Positions 47,056-58,066 of a stretch of 64,000 nucleotides of DNA are shown here, piece by piece (the first letter of the stretch is position 1; each line of letters opens with the position of its first letter). The DNA is taken from the NCBI RefSeq assembly GCF_029784155.1, contig NC_073691.1, positions 57,398,217 to 57,462,216 on the forward strand. The letters run 5' to 3'. The notes beneath the pieces are model-generated. The model was not told where the DNA came from. It did no database searches and saw only the letters and a list, made by a program, of their open reading frames with translations. Position numbers and translations under genes: made by a program. Source of the stretch: Uranotaenia lowii. Lineage: Eukaryota; Arthropoda; Insecta; Diptera; Culicidae.

Positions 47056-47238
47056 TAAAGGGTGTCCACGATGGAATTGCCACACACAAAACTGATTCGC
47101 AAAATTCGAGTTTTCATCCGATTGCCATCAAATTTTCAGGGATTGAAAATAACTATTAAACTTTATTTTACTATTTTACTCGTATTTTTTTACAGTGCAT
47201 ACGCAAACTACCGCACCTTAGCCTTAACCCCGGTCATA

Positions 47239-48114
47239 CACGGAAAATAATAAAAAGGTAAAATTTACCGAAATAGCAAGATGAACGCTCGTAAATGCCA
47301 AAAAAGTAACTTCTACCTCTTCGAGGTGAAACTCACCTCACAGCGCGGTAAAATTTACCTGAATCGAGGTTGGAAAAAAGGTACAATTCACCGAGAAAAA
47401 AGGTGAATCCAAAAAAGGTAAAACTTACCTGGTAGCGAGGTGAAGTTGACCTGGATTGAGCTAAACAAAACGGTACAATTCATCTCGAAAAAAGTTTGCC
47501 AACACCGTTGATTGAGATTTGTTTGTTTGAGGCTGTTTTGTCGTTCAGGAAGGAAGTTTTGCTTCGTGCCCAATATGTTAAAATCGGAACAAAATGGTAA
47601 GTGTTTTCTTAGATATCATTCAGTTGTGATGGTTCTCGTTGAAAACTTTGCTTTTGTTTCAGACCGGCCCACAGAGCGAAGAAGGACATGAATGTGTTAA
47701 CTTAACGCAATGCAGAAGGATTCAGCGGCCATGGTGGCTCGGGAGAACGCGAAAGCCGAATTGTCCCGAGCCTGGCAAAGAAAGGACTTGCCTCAACATT
47801 TTTTTAAAAACGGGGATACGTTCCAAATATTAATATAAGGTGAAAGTCCCAATTTATTTAAAATAAATATCAAATTTTGAATGAATTTTGTTTTATTTTT
47901 TTATTGAGGAAACCGATCAAACGAACTGGCATTTACCTTTTAAATCAGTGAATGGGAAAAAGGTATTGTTTACTATTTTGCTAGGTGAATGCGAAAAAGG
48001 TAAAATTTACCTTTTTGCTAGGTGAATGAAAAAAAGGTAAAATTTACCTCGAAAGAAGGGTGAAAAAAATCACCTCGCAAAAAGGTAAATTTTACCTTTT
48101 TTTTATTTTCCGTG
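47239..48114. mobile_element. MITE flanked by TA, carrying a gene-like cargo
   Basis: The left end is TA then CACGGAAAATAATAAAAAGG; the right end is its inverse, TTTTATTTTCCGTG then TA (47237-47238 and 48115-48116). GGTAAAATTTACC palindromes recur inside near both ends (for example 47268, 47347, 47998, 48036). The middle (47510-47880) looks like a captured or resident spliced gene. It sits in the outer mariner's C-terminal coding region, just before GVKAKVR. Confidence 0.8.
47593..47825 (+). other. Spliced-gene-like fragment inside the MITE
   Basis: ATG at 47593 is followed directly by GTAAGTG, a strong donor. A 68-base interval then ends in a pyrimidine-rich TTTTGTTTCAG acceptor (47662), and an open frame continues to a TAA near 47832. 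Splicing ATG to the downstream exon gives a frame of about 55 codons starting M-T-G-P-Q-S. A start codon split from the rest by a short first intron is typical of small housekeeping genes. I do not recognise the protein. An AATAAA-type signal follows near 47861. The fragment could be a captured gene piece or chance. Confidence 0.4.
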
Positions 48115-48195
48115 TAAGATTCTGCACAACCTGTGAATCAACCGTTTTTTGCATTTAAACCCATACTTTTTTCAGTTCCTCGACTGTCTTCACTA

Positions 48196-49491
48196 AAGGG
48201 TGATACGGTCAAAATTTGGTCAAGGGAAAACGCGTGAAATCGGTGAAATCGTTTACTTAAAAAATCATACTGAATTTCTTTTTCAAGTTTAATTAGTATA
48301 AAATTCAAGAAAAATATTCAGTTAGGCTTCCGCTTTTCCAAATCCGAATTGCCGGGCCTTACGCTTAACCCCTGCCATCAGATTTTGTACGGTCACCTTG
48401 TCCACCTTCTTCGCCGCAGAAAGCCAGTTTGCCTTGAACTGCTGCTCGTCCTTAGCAGTTTTTTGGTCTTCTTTAGGTTCCGCTTGACAATAGCCCAGAA
48501 TTTCTCAATTGGGCGGAGCTCTGGCGTGTTGGGAGAGTTCTTGTTCTTGGGAACCACCTGCACGTTGTTGGTGGCGTACCACTCCATGGCCTTTTTACCG
48601 TAATGGAAAGATACCAAATCCGGCCAAAACAGTACGGAACAACCGTGTTTCTTCAGGAAAGGCAGCAGACATTTATTCAAACACTCTTTCACGTAAATTT
48701 CTTGGTTGACAGTCCCGGAAGCTATGAAAATGCTGCTTTTCAAACCACAGGTACAGATGGCTTGCCAAACCAGATATTTCTTCGCGAAATTTGACAGTTT
48801 CATGTGCTTGAAAATATCTGCTTTCTTTCCCCTTCCTTTTGCCGTATAAAACTCCTGTCCCGGAAGCTGCTTGTAGTCGGCTTTGACGTAGGTTTCGTCG
48901 TCCATTACCACGCAGTCAAACTTCGTCAGCATCGTCGTGTACAGCCTCCGGGATCGCGTTTTGGCCCTCGTATTTTGTTTATCATCGCGAATTGGAGTCA
49001 CTACCTTCTTATAACTCGTTAGTCAGGCTCGTTTTTTGGGTCGATGCACGGTTGTAGACGTTACACCTAGCTTATTTGCGGAATCTCGGAGAGAGAGGTT
49101 AGGGTTTCGCTTGAAACTACCGGCAACTCTCTTTATCGTCTCAGCGGCTTCCGGTTTTTGATTTCCTCCCGATCCAGACTTCCTGGCTGTCGACAAACGT
49201 TCCCCAAACACTTCAATTACATTTGTAACGGTTGATTTGGCAACTTTTAGCGATTTTGCCAGCTTTGCGTGCGAGTAGCTCGGATTTTCGCGATGCGCGA
49301 GCAAAATTTTGATACGCTGCTCTTCTTCCTTGGACGGCATTTTGACAACTGAAGAGTAAATTCCAAAATCAAAATAGGAGCAACATTCTACACACACACC
49401 TTCAAAATGAGGGGTGTTCAGGTTTTTTAAATGCAAAATTGAAAGAAATACGTCAAGTTGATATTGACCAAATTTTGACCGTATCACCCTT
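48196..49491 (-). mobile_element. Second D37E mariner, complete, inserted in the first
   Basis: The terminal inverted repeats begin AAGGGTGATACGGTCAAAAT at both ends, match over about 28 bases without a difference, and are flanked by TA (48194-48195 and 49492-49493). The length is about 1.3 kb, normal for mariner. It lies between the K-R-P-K-V segment and the C-terminal tail of the outer transposase. The perfect ends imply that it is younger than its host element. Confidence 0.92.
48315..49341 (-). pseudogene. Transposase of the inner D37E mariner, two lesions
   Basis: Start ATG near 49341 (MPSKEEEQRIK). A helix-turn-helix region is visible (SYSHAKLAKSLKVAKSTVTN), then LSLRDSANKLGVTSTTVHR. 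A TGA near 49023 interrupts the frame, which continues as LTSYKKVV. The catalytic residues are VMDDETYVKADY (Asp 1), FWPDLVSFHYG (Asp 2) and, 37 residues later, RPIEKFWAIVKRN (Glu). A one-base loss in an A-run near 48465 shifts the frame; the other frame continues as KDEQQFKANW...VKRKARQF to a normal C-terminus near 48325. Only two small lesions separate it from an intact frame, so inactivation is fairly recent. Confidence 0.9.
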
Positions 49492-50115
49492 TACCTTAGG
49501 TCGTTTAAGAAGGTGCAGTTTCATAATCGCCCAGTACTTCTCGATGGGGTGAAGCTCTGTAGTGTTGGGAGGGTTGAACATTTTAGGCACGAAATTTACC
49601 TTATTGTCCGCATACCACTTCAGCACGTCCTTGGAGTAGTGGCAAGAGGCCAAATCCGGCCAGAAGATTGTTGGGACGTTGTGGGTATTCAGGAGAGGAA
49701 GCAGCCGCTTCTCGAGGCACTCTTTCATGTACTTCAGTCCGTTCATTGTTTCCTGGGTCATGAAAGGTGCACTCAGCTTCCCTCACGTGCAGATGGCTTG
49801 CCAAACCAGAAATTTATTCGCTAATTTGGACATCTTCTGAGTGCGGACATGCTCCGGAACGCTGAACTTATCCTTGGCCGTCAAAAACAGATTGCCGAGG
49901 ATCTGTTTGAAGTCAGCCTTCACATATGTTTCGTCGTCCATGATGCAGCATTTAACTTTCGTCAGCATGTTGAGGTACGACTTCCTGGCACGGGTTTCGG
50001 TGGACTTGTTATGCTTCTCGTCGCGATTAGAGGCGTTTTGTACCTTGAAAGTTCGAAGCCCAGCCTTAGTGTTGGTCTTCTGGACAAAACTTCGGCTTAG
50101 GTGCAGCTTCTTAGC

Positions 50116-50263
50116 TGTAACATCCGACACTACACAATATCACCATAAACTGTTTTCACAATAACTCCGTAAAATACATACCTCACATTTTTGCTCTTCT
50201 TTTACACACTCGACTTGGAGTCCCCTGTTGCAGCTTAGAGGTTACTCAATCCGGGATACCACA
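50116..50263 (-). repeat. LTR of the TRIM-like element (3' LTR on its own strand)
   Basis: The 148-bp copy begins TGTAACATCCGACAC on the plus strand and ends GGGATACCACA. It differs from its partner at about three positions near the start and once near the middle. The high similarity points to a young insertion. Confidence 0.93.
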
Positions 50264-50924
50264 TCCTCCCCTGCTGGCAAAATCATGGTTGTCTACAAAA
50301 CCAGCTCAGTCATCATTGGATATCGTTCTGATCAACGGTATCTAATAGCTGACTTGTTAATCGCACTTTCTTTTACATGATGTTTATTATAAGTAGTTTT
50401 TATTGGCTCTTTGCAATCCTGTGCAACACTTTAATGAAAATCAAGGTCCGGTTCAACAAGCCTTAGAAGAACTAATGGAGGGATTCCACATTTCCTTAGT
50501 TTTCAAAAATCATCCATCTCTAGAAAGCCTCTATCATATGATTTGCTCTTAGTCTCCTAGGCCCATGTAGTTATGACAAACCCTATAAGCTACATTACAC
50601 CCTCGCTCTTCCGATCGGCAAAATTTTAGTTAAAAAAATATTTTTACCATTAAACGACTCAACTTCTCTCAACCTGCTAACTGTTATGTAAGGATTGTAG
50701 AATGATATTTTAAATCTCGTGAACATCTCTCATGGTCAAAATCTAATTATCTTCGATTCTCATTCTCAGTCATTCTTTTCTTAGTTATTGGGTTGGAAAT
50801 TGTTGTATAACCATTCGAATATTACTTGGTAATGAGAACTTTAACCACTGCTTTAACATTCTTGGAAAATATCTTTATTCTACTAACGATTATTTATTAA
50901 TTCATTTATTTTTATTCCAGATAA

Positions 50925-51430
50925 TTATCCTTGGCAATGAGCTTCTGACTCTACTCAAGGTTTTATGTACATTTCTCGTCAAGGAGCTCAACTCTACTCA
51001 AGAAGTTTAAATTTTCGCTTTAACATCACTTCAATTGACGGTAAATTTAAACTTGGTAATGAGCTAAACTCTACTCAAGATGTTCCGCTTTTCATTTTGG
51101 TTGAGGTCAGTTGTAAAATATGCTTGGCAATGAGCTAAACTCTACTCAAGCTGTCGAACATCCTTGGCAAGGAGCTAAACTCTACTCAAGTTGTTCAACA
51201 TTCGTTATTTACGCATAAACCCAATATGCTTGGCAAGGAGCTAAACTCTACTCAAGCTGTTGAAAACTCTTGGCAAGGAGCTAAACTCTACTCAAGATGT
51301 TCAACATTTGAAATTTACTCAAAAATCAACAAACATGACCTCGGCAAGGAGCTTTACTCTACTCAAGGTTTGATTTCCTTTTTTTCAATATATCTGTAAT
51401 ATATTTCGAACTCCACTCAAGATATTTCTT
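50925..51430. repeat. Tandem repeat inside the TRIM-like element
   Basis: The core CTTGGCAAGGAGCTAAACTC plus TACTCAAG occurs about eight times (near 50930, 50982, 51053, 51122, 51162, 51231, 51273 and 51346), with spacers of 10-50 bp. The core is more conserved than the spacers. Non-coding. Confidence 0.85.
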
Positions 51431-51623
51431 TCCATTGTTTTTTCATTCACTATAACGCTCACGTTAGTTCTTAATTCATGTAAATTTACCTGGTGATTTT
51501 TTTCAGTGTCATGGAACTGGCAAAACATTCAATTTTTTGAAAATTGAATTAATATATAATTTCGCAACAATTGAAACGAACACACCGTTTTTTCGATACC
51601 ACTTCTCCTGGCAGGATCGCCAA

Positions 51624-51771
51624 TGTAACATCCGGCACTTCACAATATCACCATAAACTGTTTTCACAATAACTCCGTAAAATACATAGCTCACATTTTT
51701 GCTCTTCTTTTACACACTCGACTTGGAGTCCCCTGTTGCAGCTTAGAGGTTACTCAATCCGGGATACCACA
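51624..51771 (-). repeat. LTR of the TRIM-like element (5' LTR on its own strand)
   Basis: It begins TGTAACATCCGGCACTTC on the plus strand and ends GGGATACCACA, followed by the TTAGC duplication. On the minus strand the LTR starts TGTGGTATCCCGG. Confidence 0.93.
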
Positions 51772-52068
51772 TTAGCCACATCCAGAACGGAGGCGTTCGG
51801 GTTTCGGTTGAAGGCCCCAACTAAGCGGTTGTGATTTTAGCGATGGAACGATGCGAGAGATCCTTGTTCTCGTGATGAATGCGCAAGATTTTATCACGCA
51901 CGAGCTGTTCTTTTTTTTTGCGAGTTTTGATCACAGGACTTAAAAACTTACATGATGTAAACAATGCACTATGAACTAAATCCACCCAAATTTTCATTAA
52001 ATTGTACCCAACGGTTTAAAAGTTAAAGTAATTTCATAGTGTGGCAATTTCATCAGAGACACCCTTTA

Positions 52069-52700
52069 AACATTTTCTGTTTCGATTAACTATTTTCCTT
52101 CAATAATAACCAACTTTTATATGATTTCCTCAAAAAGGACGGAACAAATTTGAATTCCTTCTTTTTTAGCCTAAGTTAAAACTTTGCGATGACAAGCAAT
52201 GGTTCGAACCCATTTCAAAGTAATCATATACATTGGGCTAAATCAGACAAAAGCTTGTATGCAATTATATTGCATACAATCTATTTTTCACAAAACAAAA
52301 AAATCAATGGATGATGGATGGAAAGTAAAAAAATTTTCATAATAAATGGTGAATATCAACTCCAAATGCGAGTGATTTTTCCTCAATATTAAAAAATATT
52401 AAAAACAGTAATTTCAATATTTTGGGATAACTCAAAGTACCAAACACTAAATCAATAATGTACTTTTTATATTTGAGTTACAAGCTTAAATTGTGCCATG
52501 GAGTTGAAGTTCTTCTCCCATTCAGTTAGTTGTTCGGCTGCTAATGCATTTTCCTTCGCGGAAAAAGTGAGCATATAGGAAAGAAGAGCAGAGACAGAAA
52601 AAAAGACCAGCGAACGCACTTTCCGTGAATTGCTTCTCCATAGAGCAGCTACTCTTGCGAAAGATTTATGCGTGGATGCTACATAACAAATGGCACTTCT
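52069..52700. other. AT-rich DNA
   Basis: Nothing recognised. Confidence 0.4.
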
Positions 52701-52711
52701 TTTGTTGAAAG

Positions 52712-53635
52712 TTAGGGGAGGAGCGGGCTATATGCGCCTATTAAGCAGAACACTGATTCAATCAAATATCACATCGGATATGTGTACAAAAACTATATAC
52801 ACGTGTGCAGGTATCTATTTTCTATACAATGGAGTTATTTTTATGTTAAAATTTTCTTCTGTTTCCAAGAAAAAGATTTTATTGTAAGTGTTGTCTAAAA
52901 TGCCGAACCTCAAACCGTGCGGGCTATATGCGCCTATTTATATTTTGAACAAAATTTCTGTTTTTTGGGCAATATTTCCGTATAATTTTACTGAAACTGC
53001 TAGAAAGTAATAATTTCCGTATGACAAAGGTGAAGTTTTATAAAAATCTATGTATATTATAATTTTTTGGAATAAAACAAAAGTTAGGGTTGCCATACTA
53101 TGGAGGCAGTTCATCCATGAGACAAACTTTATCAAATCTGTTTTTAAATCTTCAATTCTCTCTTAAGATGTTATTCAGAGCTTAGATTTGATGGTTCAGT
53201 GGTAAAAATCATTTATTTGTTCTATTTAACCTGTTATTTTAGGATAGAGGCATTTTACAAACATGATGGAGGCATACAAAAACACTCTATTATTCCGCTA
53301 TATAATCATTATTAAACGTCCACAAAAGCTGAAATATGTTGAATTTCTTAAGTTCATTTGAGTTAGAAACAAAAACCATCCAAGTTTTTGTTTTAAACTT
53401 TTTTACATATAATTTTTAAAAGTCGAAATATTACATCAAAATGTACCAAAACCTTGTATGATTTTTTTTATTTTTTTGAGTATGTAAATTCATAAAATTC
53501 TTTCTTGCATTATGTTCTAAGCGTATCACCCTCAAAATGCATTGGTCAGATAAGCTGTCTAGTCAGCCATTTCATCAAACAGCCGTAGGGTCATTTAACC
53601 CGATAGGCCCATTTAGGAAACCTTTCCCCTACAGC
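52712..53635. mobile_element. Possible MITE with GGGCTATATGCGCCTA words
   Basis: TTAGGGGAGGAGCGGGCTAT near 52712 is loosely mirrored by AGGCCCATTTAGGAAACC...CCCCTAC ending near 53632. GCGGGCTATATGCGCCTATT occurs twice (about 52724 and 52919). The inverted repeat is poor, so this is tentative. Confidence 0.35.
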
Positions 53636-53639
53636 AGAA

Positions 53640-55730
53640 TCCATTAACTACCGGGGGTAAGATGAGATTGCGTTCGCCTTTTCTGCCAAATTTCTTGTGA
53701 GTCAGCTTTAGATGAGCCTGAATGTAGGCAAGATGGGCTTTAATTACGTAAAAGCTCTGCTATTGTCATTTGAGCTATTAAGTTGTGCTAGTTTTATTTG
53801 TTTCAATTTGTTTCCCATCAAATAGCCAATGCTCGTCTGTTAAAAGATTGAACGATACCTTGGGCCTTTTAAATCAGATTTCGAATTTTGTCTGTATTTT
53901 TTTGTTAAATCATGTTGCTATCATCTTGAAACACAAAAAAGTTCTATGAGCCGATAAACATCAGCCCTAGCCTGATTTCAATCATTCGGCATGCGGACCT
54001 TGAGGATGAGAGACCGAAACGCAAGCAAATTACATCTGATTCCCGTAGTCAGAGATCATCATTTCCTTCCTAATCTGGGAAATGGGGCTGCAAATTACGA
54101 CGCACAACGTCGTCGTTTGATTGAAAATCGCAATTGCAATCGTCCCTGCCTTAGGGCGATAATATCTTGGTCATCGCCAATTGGCTTTTGCTTGGGTCCA
54201 AACCTGCTGTGTCCGTCATCATGTGAGCAATGTCATAAACATATTGCTGATCCACTCTTTTTTTCTATTTCTGCGATAGCTGATTTGGGCTCCCGTAGGG
54301 TACCACTGTAAAAAAAATTACAGTATTCAAGAAAAAAAAGAGCATTGTTCTACATAAGGATTATTTATCGACTGAAATTAAATCGGATGAACAAGCGGAA
54401 AACATTGAAAAATGAGTTGTCAAACAAACATGTATACCAAATATTATTATCGGATTATCTATTGTTTATAAAATAAAAAATTGTGTTTGACTTGAGCTTG
54501 GTCAATCAGCGGTCAAAATCACGGAAAAATCAATAATAATAAAAACCTGTTTGCGATGGGGTCAATCAGTAGTTCACCTGTAGTTGTTTAAATAAGTTTA
54601 GAGTTCGACGACACGGTAGCGATCATTCATTGAATGTTGGATTTCGTGCTATGTTTTGCAGTCGGAGTTATCCGTATAAAGTTTAACTGAAAAGCGGTTA
54701 GCGTGTAGAAAACCGTCAGATTTTATACTGATTTTACAGATCGCACAAATTTCGCAATGGATTAATTTAAGGGCCTTCTGAATTATTCTACCGATAGAGG
54801 GAAAAAGCAATGCCATCTGTCGCATTTTCAAGCAATCTCATTGCTGCTAACAGATGGCGGTACAATAAAAAGTCAGATTTTTGGGTTGGTCGTATTGGAA
54901 TTATGTATATAGTTAGCAAAATATAAAAATCTTAAAATGAAAATTTTTGTCGTTATGGTCATTACGGGCTAGTTAATTAAATTATAAGCACTAAGATTCT
55001 ATTATTCCAAATTAACAATTTATAACATAAACACATAAGATGGGCTATCTTTTTTTACCCTACATATCCTCACGGTAAAATGGCATATTATTAGTTTTTC
55101 GAGTAGGAACAAATGAAGTATGCATTTGCTAAATCGATAAAAAGCAACCGCTCATATGAGGAAATCCTCCAGATACAACTGAAATAAAAAACAAGATTTT
55201 GCAAAACCTTTCAAATATCAAAAACTTACTGAAAAAATGCACTACTTTTGATATTCAATGACCAATAATCGAATAATTAGTATAAGTTTTTAAAGAAATA
55301 GTGCTTGATTTTTTAATAGGTATTTCTAAAATGTTCAGAAATCTTAAATACGTTTTTCTCGATTAGACCCAACTGCTGGTTTCGCTCATATGAAATGTTA
55401 CGCAGGTCGTTTTCTTTGACATGAGGTTTGACAGCTCTACACGCTGGTGGCGACATCTCTCTGTAAAATAGCTTCATCCATCGATCCATTATGAGTGCGC
55501 AGTCCAATTTTTTGCGATGCGAATGGTATTATTTCCTATAATAGATTGTTCACCGTACACAACTCCTTTTTTTAACTTCTCTTATACGATTTGTTACATT
55601 TTAACGACAACATAATTGAATTCGACCAGCATATAAAGTATCAAAGACGCATTTATCGCATCAAAAATCTTCGTCATGCCAAATTCGTTAATTCTCAGGC
55701 TATGGAAAAATATGTTTTCAATAATGTAGA
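53640..55730. other. Intergenic DNA
   Basis: No supported gene; the 106-codon frame at 53991-54311 has no domain. CGGGGGTAAGATGAGA near 53652 and AAGATGGGCTATC...TACCCTA near 55040 may be ends of another decayed element, but the match is weak. Confidence 0.35.
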
Positions 55731-55944
55731 TTCCCAAGTAACCAAAAGTCACATAGCTACTTAATCTTGTACGTTTTAAGTTCACATTTCGCTGAGTAAA
55801 AGGTACTCGAGAGAAATAAAATCCGTTTTCCTTAAGTGCTTCATTTGGACTTCTGAACGAACATAAAAAGTCTAAACAAGTAGCATATAACATATTTGTG
55901 CGTTCTAAGTACCTTAAAAAGTCCGCATATCCACTCGGCTTATC

Positions 55945-56060
55945 GTGCTTCGTTACGAACTTCTTGCGAACTATTTGATTCCATGCGGAACTTCTTACGA
56001 ACTTTTTGGTTCCTTGCGGAACTTCTTATGAACTTTTTGGTTCTATGCGGAACTTCAATG
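55945..56060. repeat. Three 36-bp tandem copies
   Basis: The unit is TGCGGAACTTCTTACGAACT plus TTTTGGTTC..., three copies with few changes, preceded by a partial copy (ACGAACTTCTTGCGAAC). Confidence 0.85.
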
Positions 56061-57287
56061 CGATTGAGTTGTGTCAAAATTTTCAAATGGTTTGTTTACA
56101 TTCTCTTAAAAAAAATTTCGGAAGCATTCTCAATTTGTGAACAAAAATGGATTATTTACAAAAAATAAGAAAGAATGGTTTGTTTTATTACCGTCGCCGG
56201 CTATTGGAACAAAATGGAATGAGAAAAGAAAATAATATTATGAGAATATTTTACTAATTAAAAGTCAAATTTCAGCACCAGCTTTCCTTGAACCAGAGTT
56301 GTCAAACACAAACTCTTTAGTTTTGGAACATTCTTAATTGGTAACAGTTCGATCTATCATGCTCATAAGTTTTCCCAAAAAAGTTCCATTATCCCTACTT
56401 CGATGGTGAATTGGGCAAAAATGGGTGGAGGAAGAAACATAAATAAAGTAAAAAATAATCGGGAAATGCATATTTATCAGCGATTGTATATTATTAGGTT
56501 ATAAATTTAAATTACATATGAATATTCACTATCAGACTACATTTCATAGTTTTTAAGATTTCGCATAAGTAGAAACATAGTAATTCCGATTCTTCTTGTT
56601 TCCCTTTTCAATGAAAGTAACTCTCACAGCAACATTAACGACACATCCAGCACCTAGTACATTCCAACAAACATCAAAGGCAGATTATTTCGACGGGAAG
56701 TTCATCGATGGACACTTAGGAAATGTGGGTCGATTGAGCTCATTATTATTCCAACGTTGAATGCGAGGATTTGCCGTAAAAATCGATAATATTCTTAAAT
56801 TTTGTTTTCTTTGGTTTCAGCCAATCTAAAATGTACATGAAATGTGTTTTAATTTAGAAAAAATATTAAAAAACTAGAAACAAATTACAACTTCGTCATG
56901 TAGAATCTATTCCTGCAGTTTTTTAAAATAGGATTGTATTGTAACATAAATTGCAGCGGCTTGTTCACGGCCCACATATTTAGGTATATTCCTTTTCTGA
57001 ACTGCAAATAAACATTATACAATGAGATACATATGTTACAAAAAAGAATTCAGTTCGTGCACTTACGTTCAAATTCAAATGTGGATACGACTTACACGGA
57101 TATTATCAATTCATGGTGAGCAAAATTGAGGCAAGGATAATTTATTTCGTACGGCAGTCCTCGTTTCACAATTTCTGTTTATACTTTTTGAAGCTGATTG
57201 TTTACTATTTTTCATCCCGCCTACTTTTAAAAGGATAACCCGTAAATTATTTCAAATAGATGTTTTAAATACAATTGAATCAGAAAA

Positions 57288-57365
57288 CAGCCATGGTTCA
57301 AAGGTAACGTGCTCAGCTTTCATTCCACAGGTTCAGGTTCAAATCTCCATGCAGGAAAATTTTTC
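57288..57365 (+). mobile_element. tRNA-like fragment (possible SINE head)
   Basis: GGTTCAAAGGTAACGTGC is A-box-like and, about 35 bases on, GGTTCAAATCTCC is B-box-like. No acceptor stem closes. Probably a SINE head or tRNA relic. Confidence 0.35.
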
Positions 57366-57648
57366 AAGTAAGTTTAAAATTGTTGAAAATAGAAACAAAT
57401 ATAAATAGTAAAAAAGATTAAAGCAGATCCGAATTTAAAGTAAAAAAGTAACGCTTTATTTTTGCAAGATTTTTTTTTTCAAAGTTTCATTTGAAGCTGA
57501 GTAGCCTTCTACTCAGCTTTGTTTATGGAACTTGAAAGTATCAATAAGAACTTAAATTTTCAGCTGAGTAGAACGCTATAAAGCTTTCAATCAGGGCTGA
57601 GTAAGCTTCTAAGAGACCATTCTATGGAACTTTCGGTTACTTGGGATT

Positions 57649-58066
57649 GTTTTTTGTTTTGTCTGGGATTTTAACGCTCGTAATTAATTCAATCTCAATG
57701 AATACTAAGAATAATAATATTTCATTCCGATGACTTCATGTTTTGTCCTCTCTTGCAAAATAATGATTTGAAGATTGATTCAAGAATTTACTTCTTAACT
57801 TTTCAATGAAATTAGTGAGTAAGAGTGAATTTTTTAACTGTGTTTACTGCTCCGGCTAGCCTACCGCACGGAAGGCTACCGTCGCGCGATTAGAAATTTT
57901 CCCAGTAACCGCAATACATACTTTACCGTCTCACCTGTGCATTCTTAAAAAAAATAACCGTTTCGAATATAAGTTGAAAAAATCACAAACTAAAGTTGAG
58001 AAATTAAATAACTGGTTTCAGATACAGCATTCGAAAGAAAATGTAAGATTTGAACAAACCATGAAG
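57649..58066. other. Short unique-looking spacer
   Basis: AT-rich; nothing recognised between the inverted-repeat element and the satellite. Confidence 0.4.

Larger units (their letters stand above)
50116..51771 (-). mobile_element. Small LTR element without genes (TRIM-like)
   Basis: Two direct repeats of 148 bp (50116-50263 and 51624-51771) differ at only a few positions, start TG and end CA. TTAGC flanks both sides (50111-50115 and 51772-51776), a 5-bp target duplication. On the minus strand, TTGGCGATCCTGCC directly follows the 5' LTR (51624-51771), a plausible primer-binding site. AGGGGAGGA (50264-50272) directly precedes the 3' LTR, a polypurine tract. The 1.36-kb interior has no coding capacity and holds a tandem repeat. 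It must depend on enzymes from another element. Confidence 0.92.
47160..52000 (-). pseudogene. Transposase of the outer D37E mariner
   Basis: Minus-strand pieces in order. The N-terminal part (51772-51950) carries KKKEQLVRDKILRIHHENKD. After the LTR insertion, KKLHLSRSFVQKTN leads to CIMDDETYVKADFKQ, with catalytic Asp 1 near 49945. Then comes FWPDLASCHY (Asp 2), and 37 residues later HPIEKYWAI (the Glu) near 49520. After the second mariner and the MITE, a C-terminal tail carries TVEELKKV and GVKAKVR. The catalytic D-D-37-E set is visible. Frameshifts near the N-terminus and an in-frame stop near 48156 add to the three insertions, so it is dead. Confidence 0.85.
47056..52068 (-). mobile_element. 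Old D37E mariner, broken up by three insertions
   Basis: The outer ends are TA-AAGGGTGTCCACGATGGA at 47056 and, inverted, AAGGGTGTCTCTGATGAAAT-type sequence ending at TA 52067-52068. Both continue into ATTGCCACAC, so the terminal repeats are about 28 bp. Inside are a MITE (47239-48114), a second mariner (48196-49491) and a small LTR element (50116-51771). Without these and their duplications the element is about 1.2 kb, the usual mariner size. Its transposase runs on the minus strand. Confidence 0.88.
55731..57648. mobile_element. Inverted-repeat element with TCCCAAGTAACC ends
   Basis: The left TTCCCAAGTAACCAAAAGTC (55731) and the right GGAACTTTCGGTTACTTGGG (ending about 57646) are inverted repeats of about 25 bases. 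The body is AT-rich, has no transposase and contains a 36-bp tandem repeat. A partial SINE-like segment lies near 57290. Such ends are, by recollection, common in culicine genomes. No target duplication is clear. Confidence 0.6.

Noticed and set aside
50116..51771. Plus-strand orientation for the small LTR element
   Set aside because: The sequence after the left LTR on the plus strand does not start with TGG, and no purine tract precedes the right LTR. Both signals fit on the minus strand.
47062..52068. Two adjacent independent mariners, or one tandem duplication
   Set aside because: The second mariner's perfect ends and TA flanks lie inside the first transposase, whose coding text resumes beyond it, so nesting explains the layout better.
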